Source: Acanthosepion pharaonis (taxonomy: Eukaryota > Mollusca > Cephalopoda > Sepiida > Sepiidae). Taken from it: a DNA stretch of 64,000 nucleotides. Position numbers and translations under genes: made by a program. The stretch spans positions 5,089,501 to 5,153,500 of the forward strand of contig CAHIKZ030004123.1 in NCBI GenBank assembly GCA_903632075.3, read 5' to 3'. Positions 55,975 to 64,000 of the stretch are shown here, piece after piece (within the stretch, counting starts at the first letter, position 1; every line of letters begins with the position of its first letter). The notes beneath the pieces are model-generated. The model did not search any database. It saw only the letters and a program-made list of their open reading frames with translations, and had not been told where the DNA came from.

Positions 55975-56100
55975 TACCCCTGATGAAGGCACAACGGTCG
56001 AAAGGTTGTGATAATCACAACATAGACGAGGTCAATAGTTCGAATGTAAATAGTGTAAATAAAGGTAACTCATCCCATAAATTCAGACAGAAATTTAGCC
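55975..56100 (+). repeat. family G element, short-stem variant
   Basis: CTGATGA (55980-55986), short stem GGC/GTC, GAAA (56000-56003), then GTAAATAGTGTAAATAAAGG and CCATAAATTCAGACAGAAAT, the same 3' part as other family G copies. Confidence 0.55.
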
Positions 56101-56349
56101 AAGATGTTATCAACCGGCAAATGGAAAAAATATAATTTGATGAAGAATAACATACGTATTAATCAAGGCAAAAAATGTGACAAGCAGATGTCAATAATGA
56201 TCAGTGTAAACAAAATTCTAGAATCAGAAAGCAAGAAATAGCGAGACATTTATTGTAAAGTTTGGAGAAAATAGGAGCCAGTTCAGGAGCAACATTTCTT
56301 TATGACAATTGCAGAAATACCGCAAAGACTTGTGAGTGAGAGATTAATA

Positions 56350-56705
56350 TATAAATTTATATACATTGATTTTTCTTTCTTTTACTTTGTTTTCTCTCAT
56401 TCTTCAGGTTTTGTTTTTTCACTCTCCAAAAATAACCGTTTCTTTTTCCGAAATCTTTCAATTTTTTTTACCGTTTCTTGATTCTTCTTTCCTTTTTTTT
56501 TTTGCCTTTCAAAATTTCTAAATTACCTTTTTTCTTCTTTATTTTACTTATTCCTTTTTCTCAATTTTTTCTTACTATTTCTATCTTGCTTACCTTGTTT
56601 CATTCATTCTTTCTTTCTTTCTTTCTTCTTTCTTTCTTACTTACTTTCGTTCTTTCTTTTTCATCTTTTATTTCTTCCTTTTATCTTTTCTTTCTTTCCA
56701 TGTTC

Positions 56706-56740
<35 letters not shown>

Positions 56741-56835
56741 ACTTTTCGTTCTTTCTTTTCATCTTTTATTTCTTCCTTTTATCTTTTCTTTCTTTCCATG
56801 TTCCTTTCTTTCTTTCTTTCTTTCTATTTTTGTAA
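56350..56835. repeat. (TTTC)n pyrimidine tract with a 100-bp duplication
   Basis: TTTC runs at 56600-56635, 56705-56740 and 56805-56825. A block containing CATCTTTTATTTCTTCCTTT is present twice (56660 and 56758). Confidence 0.9.
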
Positions 56836-57015
56836 CCCTCTTTCATTAGTTCATTTTATCAAGTGCACGCAGACAAGAAATAAAAATTTATAAGAATTTA
56901 AACATGTCTCAATTTACTTAGAATTACTCGTCCAGGTAACATATCCTGATTGCATTAAATTACCATATATATATATATATATAGAAGTTCCAAAATCAGA
57001 AGTGTGCTAATAATG

Positions 57016-57275
57016 CTTATAACCGGCTCATGTTGAAACACTGGTTCTCGTTCGATGACCGAAGTTAAGCAACATCGAACCTGGTCTGTACCTAGATGGA
57101 TGACCGATCGGGAATACCAGGTGCTGTAAGCTTGGGTGTGTGGGTGGTGGGATGAATAACAGTCCGGAATGAGAAATCAGAGAGTCGAATTCATTACATT
57201 CATTTACGCGCAAATGCCCTTGGAAAATGTATGAATCCATCTCTCCACCCCCTCCCCAACTATGGCCGTCCTGGG
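57016..57275 (+). repeat. 5S rRNA-headed SINE
   Basis: Head: CATGTTGAAACACTGGTTCT, GACCGAAGTTAAGCAACATC, GTACCTAGATGGATGACCG, GGGAATACCAGGTGCTGTAA. The body has ACGCGCAAATGCCCTTGG and CCCCAACTATGG. The closest of the five heads to a normal 5S sequence, but without a T-tract terminator after the head. Confidence 0.85.
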
Positions 57276-57284
57276 TATGACGAT

Positions 57285-57478
57285 AAACTACATCCGCGTC
57301 CTGGGTAAGACGATAAACTACGTCCAGCAGTAAGACCTCTGATCAGGAGGTTTTGAGGAGCGTGGAACCACCTCTTAATTGTTGGTGCTCCCAGGTTCAC
57401 CCTGACCCGGGATGGTAGCACCTGTTAGGGTCGCAGCTATAGGCAAATAGTTAACCCCCAAACTGGAGTAAAAACACT
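57285..57478 (+). repeat. interspersed repeat, inverse of 23735-23935
   Basis: GGTTTTGAGGAGCGTGGAAC and ATGGTAGCACCTGTTAGGGT match the other copy in reverse. Confidence 0.65.
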
Positions 57479-57529
57479 ATGAAAGTGTAAAAATAGGTTT
57501 TAATACCAGAAATACTTTGTAAAAAAATT

Positions 57530-57745
57530 ATTCCCAGCAATATATTTTTGAAAAAAAAAACTATTACCAGCTATATATTTTTGGAAAAAAATATTACCAG
57601 CAATACATTTTTGGAAAAAAATATATTACCAGCAATACATTTTTGAGGAAAAAATATTCCCAACAATACATTTTTGCAGGAAAAAATTTATTACCAGAAA
57701 TAAATTTTTGACAAAGCAAAATATTACCGACAACAAAAATTTTGC
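57530..57745. repeat. ~35-bp tandem repeat
   Basis: TATTACCAGCAATACATTTT-TGG-AAAAAA unit repeated about six times with drift. Confidence 0.85.
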
Positions 57746-57959
57746 CGGCATTGAATAGCCCATTGGGGTTGATATGCTGTAAAACAAACCAAACCAAACT
57801 ATGGGTTAAATAGCAGGACTTCCAACCCATCCACTACAGAAATTAATGGCAACGTACTGCGAGAATTCTTCTTCCAAGTCAATCATGAATCGAAAAGGGG
57901 CATGATCGCCTAAGCGTGCATCACACACGATACCTAAGAAAAACCAGTAATGCTCAGAC

Positions 57960-58830
57960 CCTGTGTACACTGTATATGAGAGCTATGAAATGGAGATACC
58001 AAAATCAAGCAAGTGCAGAAATTTCAATGTCTGGCGAGAGTTTTAACAGACGATGGAAAATGTGTTTTCCAAGAAATAACTAGGTACGAAAAAGTAGGAA
58101 AATTCCGCTAGAAACAAAGAAAAGGGTGCTTATCTGCAATGTAATATCAGTTGTCCTATACGACAGTAAATGTTAGACAATTTATTCACAGATGAAGAGG
58201 AAGCAACAGAGATGTGCTTCTACAGAAATATGCTGGGTTTCTTTTCTCGCACTTCTCGCCTGTGGAACTCTCTTCCGGCTCCTTGCTTTCCTGCCATCCA
58301 CAATCTTCAAGAATATAAAGGCAACGTTCCTGAATCCTGTTCTTTTATTGTCTTTTCTCCTCACTAAGGACTTTTCTTTCACTACCAGTAACCCCTTGCG
58401 TCTTAGTGACATTAGTGTGGGGGGATGAAATGATTTTTTTAAAAAAATGAAAGAATATCACCAACTGAATATTTTAAAAAAATGGAAACAAAAAGGACAC
58501 TTACAAGCAGAAAGAAAAAAAAATGACATTTTAGGGCATATAATGAAGAAAGGGGGCTTAGAGAATTTGACACTCATATAACATATTGATGGCTGGAGGG
58601 GCAGAGAGAATCTACCCGACGAGCTTGTGCAAATGATGGCAGAACAGGGACTGAAAGGGTTAGTAAGAACCTATATTTACAGTCTCACCATACAAACTAG
58701 CAGACACCATTTAAATTTGCTATTAAAGTAGGATTCGGTATTGTTAAAAAGAGATACGAAAGATAGAAAGATGTGGAGAGCTATGATCACCCACGTCCTG
58801 AAGGGACGCGGCACATAGAAGAATATCCTC
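57960..58830 (+). pseudogene. two LINE tails interleaved
   Basis: 58060-58215 encodes LETKKRVLICNVISVVLYDS and a degenerate EMCFYRNMLG of the second LINE family. At 58225 it switches to SRTSRLWNSLPAPCFPAIHN and the terminus of the 13876 family ending GGGGGATGAAATGATT at 58440. From 58470 the second family resumes (GHIMKKGGLENLTL, DELVQMMAEQG) to about 58820. So one LINE 3' end is inserted into the other. Confidence 0.75.
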
Positions 58831-58889
58831 TTTGAGAGTTAACACAATATGTGCTTCTACATACATAAGATAAGATGGCGAACGATATA

Positions 58890-59270
58890 TTACTCTACGC
58901 CTCTTGCATCTCTTAACGAAATATAGTAAAAGTAATTGGTGAGCTTACTGAACACTTCAGATGTTGTCCTATCATGTTCCATATATGTTAGATGAGGGAC
59001 AGGCGATCGTGCTGAGCGGGATAGTTGTCAAACATCATGTGGGGCATGTAGAGTAACATGGGTATCATGTAGGTAGGCATTATCCTGCTGGAAACGCGCA
59101 TCGTCTAACTGTTGCTGTAATGTAACGGAACGACTTGTACAATGTTCTGGGCGTATATGGCGCGGCTCAACTTTCTCTCCACAAGCACCAATGGTGAACG
59201 AGAGTTGTAACATATGCCACCCTACACAATGACGCCAGATGTTGAACCTGTCTGTCATTAACAAATAAAC
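58890..59270 (-). pseudogene. Tc1-like transposase remnant
   Basis: Minus frame: TSRSVTLQQQLDDARFQQDN, AYLHDTHVTLHA, with the FQQDNA motif bearing the second catalytic aspartate, then after a frameshift ARSP, HIWNMIGQ-like codons (WDMIGRR in the family) near 58980. N-terminal DNA-binding half and terminal repeats are not seen. Confidence 0.8.
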
Positions 59271-59439
59271 TCTGGAAGACGTAGCTCCCTAGATGTAGAT
59301 TGAACGCACAAATGATCACCACTTGTATGAAGGCAGTACGTTTTCTTTACACTGAACAGAATAAATCACCAATCGATCTCTTAGGTCATCTACTCGCAAC
59401 ACCGCTGATTGGTTCTTTACCGCTTCAGGGAGTACCTCA

Positions 59440-59575
59440 CTCCATCTACAATACTTTATTTTTTACAAGAGTTAGATTAGGCCAAAATAGAGTATTGCGG
59501 CCATATCAGAGTTGGAGCTGCTCAATACGCCCTTTCCAGTTTTGATAGTGTTCAAGATCGTTTATTTTTTTAATT
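59440..59575 (+). pseudogene. LINE reverse transcriptase scrap, plus copy
   Basis: Codons for FTRVRLGQNRVLRPYQSWSC in shifting frames equal the LYKSQxRPKMEYCxHxWAGA block. It stops where the inverted copy begins. Confidence 0.6.
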
Positions 59576-60250
59576 ATGTTATCTTACAGTAAGGTCCACC
59601 TTGTGCAATGCCCGTACGTTAAGGGGTAGTTTATACGGATAGGAGGGGGGAAGATAACGGTTAACTCTAGAATTGAAAATGTTAAGATTGTAGTGATCAG
59701 GGAAACATCCTCTTGGGATTTTGTACCACAGGGCAATGGTTTGCGGGAAGAAGCTGTTTGAGTGGAACTTCTCGCCGATCAAATACAGAGGGAATGTGGA
59801 TGGTTTGCTATTATGTAAGTGACATTGGCGGGTCCTAGTTGTGAAGGTTAGACCTGGCGGAAGAATGGAGAAACTCTCTTTTTAACACTCCATTTTTTTG
59901 TGGGTATACAGGTCCAAGTTTGCCATAAATAGATTGATATAAACATTTTTGTATTTATTATTCTCAATAAGTCTGAAAGAGAAATTACAACATTGAAATG
60001 TAGTTCGTTCGACCACTTCCCATGGTACTAAGAGGTTTGTGAGAGGTTCGCCACATCCCGCCTGTGAGAGAGGTTAGAAGGAGGAAAAAATTGGAGAAAA
60101 ATTATTTTCCACGCTCTAACAAGGATTCAGGGATTCTTTTGAACGTATATCAAGACTGGAAAGTGATGCTTGGGCAGCTCCTGCTCAAATATAGCAGTAG
60201 TATTTCATTTTAGGCTTGATCTTGCTTTTATAAAGGTAGAGGATAGCATA
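59570..60250 (-). pseudogene. LINE reverse transcriptase C-terminus, minus copy
   Basis: Minus order: YLYKSKIKPKMEYYCYI, AGAAQASLSSLDIRSKESLN, SQAGCGEPL region, HGKWSNELHFNV, then KFHSNSFFPQTIALWYKIPR and GCFPDHYNLNIFNSRVNRYL to 59579. Frameshifted. Same family as 469, 1325 and 41905; one of the longer tails present. Confidence 0.8.
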
Positions 60251-60316
60251 TGGAGTCAGGTACTTACTGGAGCGGTACAGGGAGCCGGTCATTTTACCTG
60301 CATCTTTAGCGATAGA

Positions 60317-60338
60317 TCATACTTATTATAAAACCCAG

Positions 60339-60389
<51 letters not shown>

Positions 60390-60605
60390 TTTATATATTG
60401 GATCGGATTTCCTACATTTTTCAACCGATTTCAACAAAACTTCACAGGACTACGTAAAATTACCTTGCGGTGGTTCTGACAGTGCCAAAAATTGTAAAAA
60501 CACAATTGTTTTTGCACGAAATCAATTTGAAAACACGATTAAGAGGCATCGCGAGAATGAAAGGGGGACAACTCATATCGAGTTATACTTATTATAAAAC
60601 CCAGG

Positions 60606-60658
<53 letters not shown>

Positions 60659-61040
60659 CATTTATATATGGGATCGGATTTCCTACATTTTTCAACTGAT
60701 TTCAACAAAACTTCACTTTATTTGGCAGGTCGTGTTTCTTATTGTCTTGCACACTTTTTTCTTTATTTTTACATTCAGAATGCTTTAAAAATTCCATTTA
60801 CAAGACAATTGTTTATAATAAAATTCTATTCAACTCATAACGATTGAAAACAATGTTTTTGTTTGAGTTTGGGTTTGACCTATTCATAAAAAAAAACAAA
60901 AAAAAACTAATTAAGGCATGTGTGTCCGTCAACCTTAAACAATAATCTTTGTCAATTTTATTTTTCAGTCTTTATGATGGTCGATACTTGATCTATCTCT
61001 TACTGTTACATCCCCGGGCAACGCCGGGTTCTACTGCTAG
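60317..61040 (+). mobile_element. non-autonomous Helitron
   Basis: The 5' side starts TCATACTTATTATAAAACCC followed by (GT)n, a layout known from animal Helitrons. The 3' end has the hairpin CCCGG-GCAACG-CCGGG (61013-61028), then TTCTACTG and CTAG (61037-61040), the CTRR terminus, with T as next base. The 5' segment is duplicated: 60319-60450 and 60585-60720 both contain ACTTATTATAAAACCCAGG, (GT)n and ATCGGATTTCCTACATTTTT. No coding capacity. Confidence 0.75.
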
Positions 61041-61349
61041 TCGTATATAAAAGTCTTACTTGAGATTGGGTGTGAGTTTGAGGTCCAGTATTCTCTGAAG
61101 ATACGGAGCCTCTTAGTGGGGACGTCCGTTTATCGTGACTGGCCGTGTTAAGGGTCTGATCGGCGGAGATGAAATGTAACCAATACTGCCTAAATTATTT
61201 TCCTTTATATTCCAGAGACCTTCGCATGTTTTTTTTTTTATCACAAACCGAATAAATAGATGGTCTTAAGGAGACACGAACGGATCTTATGACTGAGTTA
61301 AAAGTTGAGTCCTTCATAGAAATATTTGACTAAAACAAATTATAAGGCA

Positions 61350-61880
61350 ATAGTTGTAAGATGGAGTATTACCTTTCAAAAATGGATGATGTTAAATGCA
61401 GAGGATTATTGTACGCTCTTGGACAACCAACCAATAGGCGAATGAATATATTCATGAAAGACAATTTTCTTTCACATTCTGTAAAGCTGATTATTACCAT
61501 CGTGCCAAAAATATTTTCAGAGACACGAAATTATTTGAACGGACCCTAGCTTCACCAAATATTAATTCAGTAGAAAACTTGCAGTCCAGCAGATGTATTA
61601 GATAATTTAAAACAGTGTTGAAACCTGATACAAATAACGTCAAAATCAAACTAATGGAAACATAAAAAAAACAATGGCTGAAAAACTGATGAAGGCTATA
61701 GAATGTAAAAGATTCCATATTAAGAAAATTGGATTTATTTATAAGCTTTTTTGTCACCCTCAGTTGGCTTGCTTAACGCCTGAAAATCCCAAAACAAATA
61801 ATTATCAAGGATAGATATTATAACCTGAAATTCACACAACATATTATTCATATATTATTATCATTATTATTGTTTTTATT
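61350..61880. other. AT-rich segment, unassigned
   Basis: Open stretches on both strands without a recognised motif; possibly older mobile-element sequence. Confidence 0.35.
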
Positions 61881-61889
61881 TCCTTTGAT

Positions 61890-62150
61890 TTCTGGCGTGT
61901 ACACATTTCCTTCCGGGTCCCGCTCAGAGACCTAAGGCTAGAAATGGCATCATGACACTTTCCACTGACAAAAAAGAAAAAAATTTACATAGATAAAGCC
62001 CTTCGTAAAGTGTGGGCTGTATTTGTGGGAACATTTTTTTGTATTTCTTTGAGGCATGGGCTTCCAGAAATCCCTTCAATTAGTCTACTGGAATATTTTC
62101 CAACCAATCCTAGGGCTCCAACTACAACAGGGATTGTTGATGTTCCCATG
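61890..62150 (-). pseudogene. LINE C-terminal tail-like fragment
   Basis: Minus codons resemble the VVVGALGLVTKxxxxYLxKLPG...LQKxALLGTxHILRKALSM tail found at the end of some LINE proteins: ALGLVGKYS-like near 62110 and HTLRRALSM-like near 61990. Adjacent (ATT)n lies at 62153-62185. Confidence 0.55.
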
Positions 62151-62152
62151 TG

Positions 62153-62186
<34 letters not shown>

Positions 62187-62524
62187 GTAGTAGTAGTATT
62201 GTTGTTGTTGTTGGTTTTGTTGTTGTTGTAACTGAGTTATCAAAAACAACAGTAGAAAACCGGAATTGGTTTAGCAACAAGTTTATTATCTTTTGGTACA
62301 GGGAAACGTAATGTAGAATAGAAACTAAGGAAGAGAATCTTCAGCCATGAATGACTACTTTCAGCAAAAGCTACTGCTGCTACTGCTACTCCTCTTGATG
62401 TAAGAGTATTTTTATGTCTTTCGTTCGAGGGTCGAGTCCAAACTTGTAGGGAAATATTCTCCCTCACAACAATTATATGCTTTGTTATTCGAACTAGTTT
62501 GCTTACTTTCAGTGCTATCCTCAT

Positions 62525-62830
62525 AACATTACAACTGTTGTATCTTCCGGCCTTCTGCAGGTACTCTGCTTTCTTATTTGATAATTCCGGAATGTTGAAC
62601 TCTTTATTTAATCCATTTGGTATGTGGTTTTCATTTCATTTTCCATGTTTACGGAATATTTCATATCAGTTCACACTCACCAGTCTTATTCGTCTTTGTG
62701 TTACTTATCCATTTCTTCCACTGAACCAGCGTATGTAACTTTTCAGCACTGCCAGACTCAGGGATTAAACTCACGTAGGTATTTAAGTACCAGTCACATT
62801 AATCCACCAGGACATGTATCTAAAAAGACA
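62525..62830. repeat. degenerate family G scrap and tRNA-like segment
   Basis: TACAACTGTTGTATCTTCCG and GGCCTTCTGCAG then GGAATGTTGAAC match a decayed minus family G core. Minus strand GTGAGTTTAATCCCTGAG at 62755-62775 is B-box-like. Confidence 0.45.
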
Positions 62831-63564
62831 CATGACCGAGTAGATTAAAATATTGGTTTAAAATATTAGTACAAAGCCGAGAAGGTTACTAAGTACAATG
62901 GCAGAGAGCTCAAGAATGCCGGATAGTACAATGGCCGATATTTTGTGAGTATAGTAACAAAAACGAGGATTCTGATATGAATAGCAAATTATACCATAAT
63001 AATATTCCCTCATTTTAAAAATTACAGTATAAACTATAGAAATACAAACTGAAAATTAATGTCTATTTTATTGCGAAAACATTGATTTGCATAAGATCTG
63101 AGATAATGTTTATTTATAAATAAGATATCATTGTTCTGTGGAGAATGATACCTTATTTAATGTGGCAGCTTGATGCGCACATATATTATATTAGTATTAA
63201 AAATTAGCAAATAAATTAATTGATAAAATAATATAAAATCGCATTCATTTTGTACTGTCTCATTCCCAATAGCAGTTACATATGGCGTCATTTTAGATCG
63301 TCTCAAACATCCAGCGTCCGAATGAATACCAACATGCAGACAAAGTGGTTAAAACTACCACACAGATACCACATCATTTCTTGATAATAACTGGAAAGTC
63401 GAAACTACTTGAAGAAAAATTTTTTAAAATATGAACTCGGGACAGTTTATCCACGACTCAACATCTTATCCGGAAGTTGGAAAAATACAGTAAAAATATA
63501 AACAAGTCGACCTTGTCGGTTCTATTTAATCAAACTTGATTGGATGAATACTTGCTGCCCAATA

Positions 63565-63571
63565 TATACTT

Positions 63572-63628
<57 letters not shown>
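63565..63628. repeat. (TA)n microsatellite
   Basis: TA run after a scrap of the ORF-like family (LIRKLEKYSKNINKSTLSVL frame at 63466-63525). Confidence 0.9.
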
Positions 63629-63632
<4 letters not shown>

Positions 63633-63906
63633 CAGAAAGGGATATTTTTGAACGAAATGACTAAGTGGTTTTGGCTACTATAACCAAGTAGAATACGGTA
63701 GCAGTAATCGACTGGTACGCGTCGTAGTCGCAGGTAAGAAGTGTAGATCAATGGCGTAGTCCAATGGGCGTCTTTATAGACTTAGCTCTCAAACTAAGGC
63801 TCTTGACTCTGTCGTACCTACACGTCCGTCGGTATTTATGACGGACACCACCCAATCATATTCCAGTAAGGGGGGAACACAGGTGTATGCATATTCCATT
63901 ATATCA
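63629..63906 (+). repeat. ~270-bp repeat, inverse of 912-1182
   Basis: See the first copy. Bounded on the left by (TA)n and on the right by TATCAATATATATAGAGAGG. A GA-rich run follows at 63912-63960. Confidence 0.6.
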
Positions 63907-64000
63907 ATATATATAGAGAGGGAGAGAGAAAGAGAGGGAGAGATAGATAGAGAGGAGACAGACAAAGACTGAGAAAATCTGTACGATATTTAGTTATAGT

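Noticed and set aside
1..64000. Viral genome, prophage or plasmid origin
   Set aside because: No operons, ribosome-binding sites, replication genes or packaging genes; composition and repeats are those of an animal genome.

Overview
This is a eukaryotic, repeat-saturated intergenic or intronic window in which I find no intact host protein-coding gene. The best match is a cephalopod mollusc, probably an octopus. That rests on the style of the repeats: very dense (TA)n, (CA)n, (GATA)n and (GAAA)n arrays, tRNA-derived SINEs, SINEs with a 5S rRNA-like head, many degenerate LINE 3' ends, mariner, Tc1, hAT and Helitron remnants, and an LTR-element envelope remnant. Species is inference. Most open frames are translations of microsatellites or stop-containing transposon debris.

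Layout. 0-3 kb: LINE reverse-transcriptase tails, tRNA-like SINE pieces and a GATA array with a SINE inside it. 3-6 kb: GAAA tracts, one high-complexity island and a 5S-headed SINE. 6-9.5 kb: a mariner corpse, then a nested palindromic cluster of a short element carrying a hammerhead-like core. 9.5-13 kb: AT satellites, a 5S SINE and an 83-bp minisatellite. 13-20 kb: SINEs, a LINE tail, several foldback elements with hammerhead-like cores and a GA-rich tract. 21-25 kb: a 5S SINE and LINE debris. 25.7-27.7 kb: a degenerate hAT transposase (minus strand) containing a ~200-bp piece of a retroelement envelope. 28.2-31.7 kb: the envelope remnant itself (minus) and probable LTR-element sequence. 32-38 kb: 5S SINE head, a second mariner corpse, a two-armed hammerhead-bearing element and long inverted repeats. 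39-43 kb: 86-bp and ~30-bp tandem repeats and two LINE tails. 44-51 kb: SINEs, more hammerhead-like copies, inverted repeats of an ORF-like family and microsatellites. 52-57 kb: GAAA/TTTC tracts and a Helitron helicase fragment interrupted by a 142-bp element with a 14-bp target duplication. 57-64 kb: 5S SINE, LINE tails, a Tc1 corpse, a non-autonomous Helitron, and an inverted copy of sequence from the first kilobase.

Most interesting signal. At least six unrelated short repeat families share the catalytic-core grammar of a hammerhead ribozyme: C/T-TGA-N-G/A-A, a hairpin, then GAAA(C). Several can be folded by hand into stems I, II and III with an NUH cleavage triplet (9424-9478, 45426-45478, 34657-34718, 15703-15752, 46599-46637, 54025-54065). 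In five places an inverted second copy starts within or beside this core, giving palindromes centred on it, commonly with (TA)n on an outer flank. Hammerhead motifs are established in Penelope-like elements, retrozymes and some SINEs. What may be new is the number of unrelated small elements using the core here and the palindromic junctions at it. All folds were done by eye; none has been computed or tested.
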